DNA of 64,000 nt, taken from Agrococcus lahaulensis DSM 17612. GTDB taxonomy: Bacteria > Actinomycetota > Actinomycetes > Actinomycetales > Microbacteriaceae. The stretch is from contig NZ_AULD01000005.1 in assembly GCF_000425105.1 (NCBI RefSeq), positions 372,001-436,000 of the forward strand, written 5' to 3'. Shown one piece after another: positions 21,172-31,906 of this stretch; within the stretch, counting starts at the first letter, position 1, and the number at the start of each line of letters is the position of its first letter. A program made the position numbers and the translations under genes. Below the pieces are notes generated by a model. That model was not told the origin of the DNA. It ran no database searches and was given only the letters and a program-made list of their open reading frames with translations.

Positions 21172-21618
21172 TCAACTGACCGCCTTCGCAACGAGCTCCG
21201 CGATCTGCTGCCGCACCGCGGGGGTGTCGGCGACCACGGCGTAGGACGTCGCCCACATGTCGCCGTCGTCGAGGTTCGCGATCGTCTGGAAGCCGAGGGT
21301 CGAGTAGCGCTCGTCGAACTTCGACGCCTGCTGGAAGAAGACGAGCACCTTGCCGTCGCGCGCGTAGGACGGGAAGCCGTACCAGGTCTTCGGGTCGAGG
21401 TCGGGCGCGGTCTCGGAGACGACCTCGTGCACCATCTGCGCGAGCGACTTGTCGGGCTCCGGGAGCCCCTCGATCGCGTCGAGCACGTCCTGCCGATCGC
21501 GCTCCTTCTTGTTGCCGCCCTTCGACTGGCGGCGGAGCTCGGCGGTGCGCGCCTTGAGCGCCTCGCGCTCCTCCTTCGACAGGGTGCCGCCCTCCGCCTT
21601 CGCCTCGGTCTTCGCCAT
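21172..21618 (-). CDS. Conserved protein with DUF1801-like core
   Basis: 148-residue soluble protein. A basic, helical N-terminus (SKEEREALKARTAELRRQSKGGNKKERDRQDVLDAI) precedes a core typical of DUF1801/YdhG-like proteins: WYGFPSYARDGKVLVFFQQASKFDERYSTLGF. ATG at 21618 is preceded by GGAGGATCCC. Function of the family is not established. Stands alone between the toxin-antitoxin pair and the symporter. Confidence 0.75.
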   Translation of the reverse strand: MAKTEAKAEGGTLSKEEREALKARTAELRRQSKGGNKKERDRQDVLDAIEGLPEPDKSLAQMVHEVVSETAPDLDPKTWYGFPSYARDGKVLVFFQQASKFDERYSTLGFQTIANLDDGDMWATSYAVVADTPAVRQQIAELVAKAVS

Positions 21619-21710
21619 GGGATCCTCCGATCGTCGTCGATCGCGCGAGCCGCGATGCGCACCATCATGCCCGCGCGCATCGCGGCTCGCTTCTCCGATC
21701 CTGCCCGGCG

Positions 21711-23150
21711 TCAGCGCGTCGGGACGGGCTCCCGGCGCTCGTCGGGCTCCGCGCCCGAGCCCGTGGACGCATCCGCCTCGCTCGACGCATCCGCCTCGTC
21801 CGAGTCGTCGACGAACGGGCCGTCGCCCCGGGGGCCGTCGTAGATCGCGCGGTCGAGGATGCCCTCGCGCTTCGCCACGATCGTCGGGACGAGCGCCTGG
21901 CCGGCGACGTTGACCGCCGTGCGGCCCATGTCGACGATCGGGTCGACCGCGAGCAGCAGGCCCACGCCCTCGAGCGGGAGGCCGAGCGTCGAGAGCGTCA
22001 GCGTGAGCATGACGGTCGCGCCGGTCGTGCCGGCGGTCGCGGCGGAGCCGACGATCGAGACGACCGCGATGAGCACGTACTGGATGAGCGAGAGCTCGAT
22101 GCCGAAGAACTGCGCGACGAAGATCGCGGCGATCGCGGGGTAGATCGCGGCGCAGCCGTCCATCTTCGTCGTCGAGCCGAACGGCACGGCGAACGACGCG
22201 TACTCGCGCGGCACGCCGAGGTTGCGCTCCGTGACGCGCTGCGTGAGCGGCAGCGTGCCCATCGACGAGCGGCTCACGAACCCGAGCTGCACCGCGGGCC
22301 ACACGCCCGAGAAGTACTGGCGGATCGAGAGGCCGTGCGCCTTGATCAGCACGGGGTAGACGACGAAGAGCACGAGCGCGAGGCCGAGGTAGATCGCGCC
22401 GACGAACCACGCGAGGGTGCCGAGCTTCTCCCAGCCGTACTGCACGACCGCGTTGCCCAGCAGGCCGACCGTGCCGATCGGGGCGATGCGGATGATCCAC
22501 CACAGGGCCTTCTGGATGACCTTGAGGGTCGACTCGGTGAAGTCGAGGAAGGGCTGCGCCTTGCGGCCGAGCTTGAGCGCGGCGATGCCGACGACCGTCG
22601 CGACGACGATGACCTGCAGCACGTTGAAGCCGACGGTCGAGCTGACGACGCCCTCGGCCGACTCGCGGGTCGTGACGGTGAGGCCGAGGAAGTTCTGCGG
22701 CACGAGGCCGATGAGGAAGTCCCACCAGCCGCCGACGCGGCTCGGTGCCTCTGCCTCGAGGCCGGAGCCGTCGACGCGGGAGCCGGGCTGGAGCGTCACG
22801 CCGAGCGCGATGCCGATCGTGACGGCGATCGCGGCGGTGATCGCGAACCACAGCAGCGTCTGGCCCGCGAGTCGCGCGGCGTTCTGCACGCGGCCGAGGC
22901 GCGCGATCGAGGCGATGATCGCGGTGAGGATGAGCGGCACGACGGCCGTCTTCAGCAGCGCGACGTAGCTCGAGCCGATCGTCGCGAGCGTCTCGGCGAG
23001 CGGGTTGTCGGCGCCCTCGGCGCCGGGGCCGAGCTGCAGCGCGACGAGGCCGAGCACGACGCCGAGCACGAGCGCGGCGGAGATCTGGAAGCCGAAGGAT
23101 CCGAGGATCCGGCGAGCGCGCGAGGGCGCAGGCGCGGCAGTGGTGGGCAC
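21711..23150 (-). CDS. Dicarboxylate/amino acid:cation symporter
   Basis: Secondary transporter of 479 residues of the DAACS (glutamate/C4-dicarboxylate) family. Eight or more hydrophobic segments are evident, with the serine-rich hairpin region FVSRSSMGTLPLT followed by PFGSTTKMDGCAAIYPAIAAIFVAQF and GSAATAGTTGATVMLTLTLSTLGLP, the conserved substrate-binding half. An acidic C-terminal tail (DDSDEADASSEADAST) is an addition to the usual core. Preceded by a good minus-strand promoter. Substrate cannot be assigned from sequence alone. Confidence 0.9.
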   Translation of the reverse strand: MPTTAAPAPSRARRILGSFGFQISAALVLGVVLGLVALQLGPGAEGADNPLAETLATIGSSYVALLKTAVVPLILTAIIASIARLGRVQNAARLAGQTLLWFAITAAIAVTIGIALGVTLQPGSRVDGSGLEAEAPSRVGGWWDFLIGLVPQNFLGLTVTTRESAEGVVSSTVGFNVLQVIVVATVVGIAALKLGRKAQPFLDFTESTLKVIQKALWWIIRIAPIGTVGLLGNAVVQYGWEKLGTLAWFVGAIYLGLALVLFVVYPVLIKAHGLSIRQYFSGVWPAVQLGFVSRSSMGTLPLTQRVTERNLGVPREYASFAVPFGSTTKMDGCAAIYPAIAAIFVAQFFGIELSLIQYVLIAVVSIVGSAATAGTTGATVMLTLTLSTLGLPLEGVGLLLAVDPIVDMGRTAVNVAGQALVPTIVAKREGILDRAIYDGPRGDGPFVDDSDEADASSEADASTGSGAEPDERREPVPTR

Positions 23151-23211
23151 GGTGCTCCTAGGGATGCGGTGAGGGGGTCGCGCGGGCCAGAGCGGCTCGT
23201 GCGCAGATACA

Positions 23212-23241
23212 GTTATAGCGGCAATAAGGCCCGGTTGTCAC
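23212..23241 (-). promoter_or_regulatory. Promoter of the symporter gene
   Basis: Minus-strand GTGACA (complement of 23236-23241) and TATAAC (complement of 23212-23217) with an 18-bp spacer. Transcription would start about 50 nt before the symporter ATG. Confidence 0.6.
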
Positions 23242-23326
23242 GCCGCGTGTCAGATAGCGTCACGCGGAGGGTCCTGGCGGGCGGTTCCTCCGGAATGCGC
23301 GTGCGCGCGCCGGGGTTCTCCCCGGC

Positions 23327-24349
23327 ATGCGCAAGCGGATCGGCTTCCTCTCCTTCGGCCACTACCGGCAGCTCGTCGGCTCGCGCGTGCCGACGGCGGG
23401 CGACTCGCTCCGCATGCACGTCGAGCTCGCCGTCGCCGCCGAGGAGGCGGGGATGGACGGCGCCTGGGTGCGCGTCCACCACTTCGACAAGTCGCTCGCC
23501 GCGCCCTACCCCCTGCTCGCGGCGATGGGCGCGCGCACCTCGACGCTCGAGCTCGGCACGGGCGTCGTCGACCTCCGCTACGAGCAGCCGCTCGCGATGA
23601 CCGAGCTCGCGAGCGCCGCCGACCTGCTTTCGGGCGGCCGGCTGCAGCTCGGCATCTCGCGCGGCTCCCCCGAGCCGGCGGTCGACGGCCAGGAGCGCTT
23701 CGGGCTCGGCCTCGAGCTGGGCGAGCGCTGGTCGGATGTCGCGCGCGAGCGCGCAGCGCACTTCCGCCGCGCGCTCCGGGGCGAGCCCCAAGCCCGCTCG
23801 GAGCGGGCGGCGCAGCTCGGACAGGGCCCCGACCTGCCGGTCGAGCCGCGCTCGGCCGGGCTCGCGGACCGCTTGTGGTGGGGCGCCGGCAACCACACCT
23901 CGGGCGTGTGGGCCGGCGAGCACGGCTACCACCTGCTCTCGTCGACGCTCCTGACGCAGGACGACGGCCGTCCCTTCCACGTGCAGCAGGCAGACCAGGT
24001 GCGCGGCCACCTCGACGCCTACGCCGAGGCCGGGCACGAGGTGCCGCCCCGCACGGCCGTCACCCGCAGCGCCTTCCCGTTCTTCTCCGACGACGACCGC
24101 CGCTACTTCGGGCTCGCCGACGAGCAGCACGACGGCGTCGGGTGGCTCGAGGGCGGCGCGGTGCGCGGCGGCCCCACCTACGCCGGCGAGCCCGAGCACG
24201 TCGCCCGGCGGCTGCTCGCCGACGAGGCGGTGCAAGCGGCGGACACGGTGCTCTTCGCGCTCCCGAGCCAGCTCGGGCTGGACTACAACGTGCACCTGCT
24301 CGGCTCGCTCGTCGCGGTCGCGCGCGATCTCGGGTGGCGGGAGGACTGA
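23327..24349 (+). CDS. LLM-class flavin-dependent oxidoreductase
   Basis: Luciferase-like TIM-barrel monooxygenase of 340 residues. It shows MRKRIGFLSFGHYR, AEEAGMDGAWVRVHHFDKSLAAPYPLLAAMGART, then LELGTGVVDLRYEQPLAMTE and ASAADLLSGGRLQLGISRGSPEP, the standard family order. A central insertion of about 60 residues (DVARERAAHFRRALRG to GLADRLWWGAGNHTS) is typical. It would use FMN supplied by a reductase or F420; substrate unknown. ATG at 23327; convergent with the next gene across a terminator. Confidence 0.88.
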   Translation: MRKRIGFLSFGHYRQLVGSRVPTAGDSLRMHVELAVAAEEAGMDGAWVRVHHFDKSLAAPYPLLAAMGARTSTLELGTGVVDLRYEQPLAMTELASAADLLSGGRLQLGISRGSPEPAVDGQERFGLGLELGERWSDVARERAAHFRRALRGEPQARSERAAQLGQGPDLPVEPRSAGLADRLWWGAGNHTSGVWAGEHGYHLLSSTLLTQDDGRPFHVQQADQVRGHLDAYAEAGHEVPPRTAVTRSAFPFFSDDDRRYFGLADEQHDGVGWLEGGAVRGGPTYAGEPEHVARRLLADEAVQAADTVLFALPSQLGLDYNVHLLGSLVAVARDLGWRED

Positions 24350-24365
24350 CCCTCCCCATATGGCA

Positions 24366-24397
24366 GGAACCGGCTGCCGCAGCGGACAGCCGGCTCC
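24366..24397. terminator. Bidirectional terminator
   Basis: GGAACCGGCTG (24366-24376) and CAGCCGGCTCC (24387-24397) form a stem of 11 pairs with one mismatch around a 10-nt loop, between two convergent genes. Confidence 0.7.
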
Positions 24398-24409
24398 TCA
24401 CCGCTCGAA

Positions 24410-24949
24410 TCAGCGCGCGTGCGTGCCCTCGGCGAACTCCTCGACGATCTTCGCATTGAACGCCGGCAGGTCGTCGGGCGTGCGGCTCGAGACGAGCCCA
24501 TTGTCCGTGACGACCTCCTCGTCGACCCACTCGGCACCCGCGTTCCGCAGGTCCGTCTTGAGGCTCGGGTAGCTCGTCATGCGGCGGCCGTCGACGGCAC
24601 CCGCCTCGATGAGGATCCACGCGCCGTGGCAGATGACGCCGATCGGCTTCCCCGCATCGGCGAAGCCCTTGACGAGCGCGACGGACGCCTCGTCCATCCG
24701 CAGGTGGTCGGCGTTCACCACGCCGCCCGGGAGCACGAGGGCGTCGAAGTCGGATGCGCTCACGGAGCCGGGTGCGGCATCCACGGCCTGCTCGTGCCCG
24801 TTCTTGCCCTCGATCGAGCCCTCCTTGGGCGAGACGAGGGTCGGCGTGCCGCCCGCGGCCTGCACCGCCTCCCACGGGCTCGTGAGCTCGGAGTCCTCGA
24901 AGCCGTCCGTGAGGACGAACGCGACCTTCTTGCCGGTGATGTCAGCCAT
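24410..24949 (-). CDS. PfpI/DJ-1 family protein (type 1 glutamine amidotransferase-like)
   Basis: 179-residue protein of the PfpI/YhbO group, linked in characterised members to repair of glycated proteins or stress. MADITGKKVAFVLTDGFEDSEL has the conserved Glu; the nucleophilic cysteine is in GKPIGVICHGAWILIEAG with its adjacent histidine; SYPSLKTDLRNAGAEW and NGLVSSRTPDDLPAF are family segments. ATG at 24949 follows AAGGAGGCAGC on the minus strand. Confidence 0.9.
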   Translation of the reverse strand: MADITGKKVAFVLTDGFEDSELTSPWEAVQAAGGTPTLVSPKEGSIEGKNGHEQAVDAAPGSVSASDFDALVLPGGVVNADHLRMDEASVALVKGFADAGKPIGVICHGAWILIEAGAVDGRRMTSYPSLKTDLRNAGAEWVDEEVVTDNGLVSSRTPDDLPAFNAKIVEEFAEGTHAR

Positions 24950-25042
24950 GCTGCCTCCTTCTCCATCGGGTGTGCGGGCGACGCTACGGAGCCGGACTGG
25001 GCGCACCTTGTGCGCCGCCTGGACGCCTGCCAGCCTGGGGCC

Positions 25043-25744
25043 GTGGTCGCGCCGGAGGAGCTCGTCGCGCACCTGCGCGGGCTCGCGACTCCCGCGCAGC
25101 GCGCACCCCTCGAGCGCGCGCTCGCCGACCGCACCGAGACCGAGATCCTCGGCGTGCGCATGGGCGCGGTGTTCGCGCTCGCGCGCGAGCACCTCGACGC
25201 GTCGCTCGACGACGTGCGGGTGCTGCTGCGACGCCCCGAGCACGAGGCGCGGGTGCTCGCCCTGAGCATCCTCGGGCAGGGCGCGAAGCGCGCAAAGCAC
25301 GGCGATCCGTGGCTCGCCGAGGCCGCTGCGCTCTACGTCGCCGAGCACGACCGGATCGTCTCCTGGGATCTCGTCGACCTCGCGGCGCCCTCCGTGCTCG
25401 GGCGCGCCGCGGTCGAGGCCGGCACCGCCATGCTCGACGGCCTCGCCGCCTCCGGCGATCCGCTCCGGCAGCGGAGCGCCCTCATGGGATCGCTCGCGCT
25501 CGTGCGGCGGGGGCGCGCGACGGATGCGGTGCGACTCGCCGTCGGGATGCTCGGCTCCTCCGCGACGCAGCTGCAGCGGACGATCGGCGCGGTGCTGCGC
25601 GAGGTCGGCAAGGTCGATCGGGAGCTGCTGACCGGCGTGCTGGAGCGGGAGGCGCCGCGCATGACCGCGATCGCCCTGCGCTTCGCGACCGAGCGGCTCG
25701 AGCCGGCCGAGCGCGAGCGGCTGCGGGCCCTGCGGACGCGCTGA
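25043..25744 (+). CDS. DNA alkylation repair family protein (AlkD-like, HEAT repeats)
   Basis: Helical-repeat protein of about 233 residues. ILGVRMGAVFALAREHL, then LLRRPEHEARVLALSILGQGAKRAK, HDRIVSWDLVDLAAPSVLGRAAVE and PLRQRSALMGSLALVRRG match the ordering of AlkD-type DNA glycosylases, which remove alkylated bases with a HEAT-like fold. The conserved WDLVD segment includes the aspartate expected near the lesion. Start GTG 25043 is chosen because homologous sequence begins there; an upstream GTG near 25009 is possible. Confidence 0.75.
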   Translation: MVAPEELVAHLRGLATPAQRAPLERALADRTETEILGVRMGAVFALAREHLDASLDDVRVLLRRPEHEARVLALSILGQGAKRAKHGDPWLAEAAALYVAEHDRIVSWDLVDLAAPSVLGRAAVEAGTAMLDGLAASGDPLRQRSALMGSLALVRRGRATDAVRLAVGMLGSSATQLQRTIGAVLREVGKVDRELLTGVLEREAPRMTAIALRFATERLEPAERERLRALRTR

Positions 25745-25961
25745 GCGGCATGTGGGCGGCCCGGCGTAGCGTGCCCCTCGAAGCCCCGGAGGTGCCCGAT
25801 GCCGACGTCGAACCACACCGCTGTAAGTCCGTCTCGGCGTGTCGCGGAGATCTTGTCGCCGACTCCCCACAGGGTCGGCGCCGACTCTCCACAGGCTTTT
25901 CCGCGTCGTTGCGCGGCGGGAATGACACCTGTGGAGTTCTTGTTCACTCAGGTGTGGAGAA

Positions 25962-26009
25962 ACACACCATCTTGTGTCCTTGATCGCCGCCAGACCCCAC
26001 ATATAGTGG
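25962..26009. promoter_or_regulatory. Tandem NrdR boxes
   Basis: Box one ACACACCATCTTGTGT (25962-25977) and box two ACCCCACATATAGTGG (25994-26009) match the NrdR consensus ACACWATATATWGTGT at 13 and 12 of 16 positions. Their starts are 32 bp apart, three helical turns, as known for NrdR operators. Box two covers the -10 element, so binding should repress. Confidence 0.75.
25980..26007 (+). promoter_or_regulatory. Promoter of nrdHIEF
   Basis: TTGATC (25980-25985) and TATAGT (26002-26007) with a 16-bp spacer; predicted start about 57 nt before nrdH. It is embedded between and within the two NrdR-type boxes. Confidence 0.6.
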
Positions 26010-26070
26010 GAGCCCGGCCACGGCCGGATCACGAGACCCCAGCACCCGAACCACACCGAGGAGAGCGGCC

Positions 26071-26298
26071 ATGACCGTCACCGTCTATTCGAAGCCCGCC
26101 TGCGTGCAGTGCACGATGACCACCCGCGCGCTCGACGCGCAGGGCATCGAGTACGAGATCTTCGACGTGACCGCCGACGACAAGGCGCTGCAGACGGTCA
26201 AGGAGCTCGGCTATATGCAGGCACCCGTCGTGATCGCCGACGAGCAGCACTGGTCGGGCTTCCAGCCCGACCGCATCAAGGCGATCATCGCGGCTTGA
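26071..26298 (+). CDS. nrdH: Glutaredoxin-like protein NrdH
   Basis: Thioredoxin-fold electron donor for class Ib ribonucleotide reductase, 75 residues. The redox pair is CVQC in [17 protein letters not shown]; the C-terminal [12 protein letters not shown] is the NrdH signature for interaction with thioredoxin reductase. ATG follows GAGGAGAGCGGCC. First gene of nrdHIEF. Confidence 0.96.
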   Translation: MTVTVYSKPACVQCTMTTRALDAQGIEYEIFDVTADDKALQTVKELGYMQAPVVIADEQHWSGFQPDRIKAIIAA

Positions 26299-26323
26299 GC
26301 CGCGCCGCCGGCCGGAGGGCGCC

Positions 26324-26709
26324 GTGAACCAGGTCGTCTACTTCTCGAGCGTGTCGGGCAACACCGCCCGCTTCGTGGAGAAGCTCGGCCGGCCGGCCTC
26401 GCGCATCCCCCTCTACGCCTCCGACCCGCCGCTCGAGCAGCGAGAGCCCTACGTGCTCATCGTGCCGACCTACGGCGGCGGCGACGGCAAGGGCGCCGTC
26501 CCGAAGCAGGTGATCCGGTTCCTCAACGACGAGGAGAACCGCAAGCACCTGCGAGGCGTCATCAGCGCCGGCAACACCAACTTCGGTGCGGGCTACGGAC
26601 TCGCGGGCGACATCATCGCGCGCAAGTGCGACGTGCCGCACCTCTACCGCTTCGAACTCTTCGGAACCCCCGACGACGTGCGCGTCGTCAACGACGGATT
26701 GGATGGACT

Positions 26710-26722
<13 letters not shown>
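26324..26722 (+). CDS. nrdI: Flavodoxin-like protein NrdI
   Basis: 132-residue flavodoxin-like protein that generates the oxidant needed to assemble the manganese-tyrosyl radical cofactor of NrdF. The FMN loops are [34 protein letters not shown] and [15 protein letters not shown], in the usual order. GTG start. Its 3' end overlaps nrdE by 13 bases. Confidence 0.96.
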
Positions 26723-30016
<3,294 letters not shown>

Positions 30017-30018
30017 TC

Positions 30019-30660
30019 ATGCTCAGGTGGTTCCGTCCCACTTTGCCGAAGGCAATCCCTCTCGAAGAGGTTCAGAAGCGCGCGCGCTTGCTCGTGGTCG
30101 ACGACAATGACTTCGTCTACATGGATCTCTTTCGTCGGGACGGATACCACATCGAGCGTTGGCCATCGATTACCGACCTTTCCCAATTGACTGACGGCCG
30201 GTACACAGTCATTCTTCTCGACATCCATGGAGTGGCTGTGGAGTCGGATGCCGCCCTGCAGGGCTTGGGCATCCTGCAAGCTGTCAAGAATACGAAGCCA
30301 GGGCAAGCGGTGATTCTATATTCGTCACGCAAGCATCAGTTGTCGCATACCGGGCTGGTTCAGTTGGCGGACCGCGCTCTCGATAAGCGGCAGTCATACA
30401 TCGATTTCAAGCTTGCGGTCGACGAGCTGCTGAAAAGGCAGGCGGATCCGGCTTTCTACATGGCGCAGATTCTCGCTGGGTTGGACCCTGCCGGGCAGGC
30501 GCCTGACCGGCTGCGCAGGGAGGTTGAGTGGGCGCTTGCTCGCAAGGACCCCTCTCGGCTTCGAGACGCCGCTCGAGGCGTAGGAGCCGATGCGGCGAAG
30601 ATTGAACTGGCGGTCTCGTTGCTCGACCTGTACGTCTCGAGCTGGGATGCGTTCTCCTGA
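30019..30660 (+). CDS. Response-regulator-like protein of the nrdF cassette
   Basis: 213 residues. A receiver domain spans about residues 21-135: acidic pair D28/D29 in LLVVDDNDF, phospho-acceptor D68 in VILLDIHG, S102 in ILYSSRK and K123 in ALDKRQ, so all catalytic positions are intact. The C-terminal 80 residues are helical and match no DNA-binding family I know. ATG 30019 lies two bases after the nrdF stop with no separate ribosome site, so translation is probably coupled to nrdF. Codon use is clearly less GC-biased than in neighbours. It overlaps the kinase-like gene by TGATG. Confidence 0.75.
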   Translation: MLRWFRPTLPKAIPLEEVQKRARLLVVDDNDFVYMDLFRRDGYHIERWPSITDLSQLTDGRYTVILLDIHGVAVESDAALQGLGILQAVKNTKPGQAVILYSSRKHQLSHTGLVQLADRALDKRQSYIDFKLAVDELLKRQADPAFYMAQILAGLDPAGQAPDRLRREVEWALARKDPSRLRDAARGVGADAAKIELAVSLLDLYVSSWDAFS

Positions 30661-31799
30661 TGGAGCAGTCTCCTTGGGCCATCTTTCCGTATCCCACGAT
30701 GGCCGACGGGTCCGTTACGGACGGATCGATTCGGAGTGCACCGATGGACTGTCGTCGGTGCCGTGTCCGCGAATGCGCGGAATCGAGCAAGCCTGCCGGC
30801 GTGCTCGACCAATGTCGCTTCGGATATGGCTTCAGCCGTGTCGACGATGAACGCGTGACGATGGGGCTCATCCCGCAGCTACCCTCGCCGAACAGTAAGC
30901 TCCGCCATCGGTATCGCAACTCCCCATCGGAGAGGGTGAGAGCCGAGGAAGTTACGCGCGCGGTAGAGGCCGCCCGGGCGCTCGGCGTCGGCTTCGTCGA
31001 AAGTCTCGAGATTCAGGAAGCGGAGGCGATCCGGCAGCTCGGAACGAATCCGGCGGCTATGCACGCAGCGCTGGAGAAGCTTCGGAAAGATTTCGATCAG
31101 AACCTCTCGCAGAGTCACGACTTCCTGCAGTTGCTGAATCAGATTCGCGGCCATGCTGAGACTCTGCTCCGGCTTCGGGAGCCAACGATGGATGTTCATC
31201 ACGCCGCAGAGAAACACTTCTCGGAGGGCGCGATCTACTTCGCCTCGGAGCTGATGCGCTTGAAGGTCGACGCGCTCGTTTATGTCGAGGACCCCGCGCG
31301 TGCGCTCGAGGAAACCGGACTGTTCGAGATTCACCCTCTGGTGCTGAAGTACGTCAGAATTTACGACTGGCAGGCTCGGCAGAAGGAGCTGGATCTTCGT
31401 CTTGAGGGTGAGTGCCGAGAGCGTGTTCGATACCGCAATGACGCTATCGGTGCCGTGATCCAAGGCCTTCTAGACAACATGATTAAGTACGCTCCCGCTC
31501 GGTCACGGGCGACGGTGCGCTTTGATGTCACACCGCAACGCGTCAGGATCGGGTTCTCCTCGCTCGGGCCCCGATTGATGGCTGGCGAGGATTCCAAGAT
31601 CTGGCTGCCAGGGTTCCGGGGAAAGGTCGCTCGTGAGCTGGAACCGCTCGGTCAGGGCATCGGACTCGGCACCGTGCGGAGCGTGCTGGACGCGGTCAGC
31701 GGACGCGTGTCTGTTGAACAGGCTGACGATCCTGATCAACGTTTCCCCGCGCACTACTTGACTACGTTCTCAGTAGAGTTGGACGCGGTCGGGCCCTAG
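30660..31799 (+). CDS. Histidine-kinase-like protein with N-terminal cysteine cluster
   Basis: 379 residues, no membrane segment. Cys31, Cys34, Cys39 and Cys52 (MDCRRCRVREC ... DQCRFGYGF) could bind Zn or an Fe-S cluster. An H-box-like SHDFLQLLNQIRGHAETLL has His153. The ATPase part shows the N box (GLLDNMIKYAP, Asn273) and a glycine-rich G2 loop GQGIGLG (331-337), but the usual DxGxG box is replaced by SSLGPRL near 301, so ATP binding may be altered. Likely partner of the response regulator before it. Low-GC codon use marks it as acquired. Confidence 0.7.
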   Translation: MEQSPWAIFPYPTMADGSVTDGSIRSAPMDCRRCRVRECAESSKPAGVLDQCRFGYGFSRVDDERVTMGLIPQLPSPNSKLRHRYRNSPSERVRAEEVTRAVEAARALGVGFVESLEIQEAEAIRQLGTNPAAMHAALEKLRKDFDQNLSQSHDFLQLLNQIRGHAETLLRLREPTMDVHHAAEKHFSEGAIYFASELMRLKVDALVYVEDPARALEETGLFEIHPLVLKYVRIYDWQARQKELDLRLEGECRERVRYRNDAIGAVIQGLLDNMIKYAPARSRATVRFDVTPQRVRIGFSSLGPRLMAGEDSKIWLPGFRGKVARELEPLGQGIGLGTVRSVLDAVSGRVSVEQADDPDQRFPAHYLTTFSVELDAVGP

Positions 31800-31844
31800 G
31801 TGAAGCTGCTTACTGCTGCCTTCCAGGTGCGGAGGTGACCTAGG
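31795..31844 (-). ncRNA. Structured element at cassette end, partly like the SRP RNA loop
   Basis: CCTAGGT (31795-31801) and ACCTAGG (31838-31844) pair to enclose 36 nt. On the minus strand the interior contains GGAAGGCAGCAG followed by TAAGC, the 3' side of the small SRP RNA apical domain, and an ACCTC segment like its 5' side. The conserved 5' internal-loop sequence (CAGG) is missing, so I do not call it a functional ffs gene. It could instead be a terminator or part of an attachment site. Confidence 0.3.
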
Positions 31845-31863
31845 ACGAGGACTGGGACTTCTA
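31842..31863 (+). repeat. Right 22-bp direct repeat flanking the cassette
   Basis: Identical to 29994-30015. It is followed by a G, completing a TAG stop in the nrdF frame, so this copy looks like the original end of nrdF left behind on the far side of the inserted genes. Confidence 0.85.
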
Positions 31864-31865
31864 GT

Positions 31866-31881
31866 CCCGCGCGATCGCGGG
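31866..31881. terminator. Hairpin beyond the cassette, probable original nrdF terminator
   Basis: CCCGCG, CGAT loop, CGCGGG: a perfect 6-bp stem two bases after the duplicated nrdF stop. It also lies just beyond the 3' end of the convergent glutaminase gene and may serve both. Confidence 0.5.
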
Positions 31882-31906
31882 GCGGCGTCGCGCGAGCGGC
31901 ACCGCG

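Larger units (their letters stand above)
25745..26070. other. nrd control region (326-nt gap)
   Basis: No gene seen. The right part holds the nrd promoter and two NrdR-type boxes. The left part is AT-richer than the surroundings and has four DnaA-box-like sequences: CTCCCCACAGG (25863), CTCTCCACAGG (25885), CCTGTGGAGTT (25928) and GGTGTGGAGAA (25951). None is a perfect TTATCCACA, and there is no AT-rich unwinding region, so an origin is unlikely. Confidence 0.6.

Noticed and set aside
25745-25961. Possible replication origin because of several DnaA-like boxes
   Set aside because: Boxes are all imperfect, there is no AT-rich unwinding region, and dnaA, dnaN and gyrB are not nearby.
31795-31844. 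Integron attC site or complete SRP RNA gene
   Set aside because: No GTTRRRY-type core sites for attC, and the 5' half of the SRP internal loop is missing.
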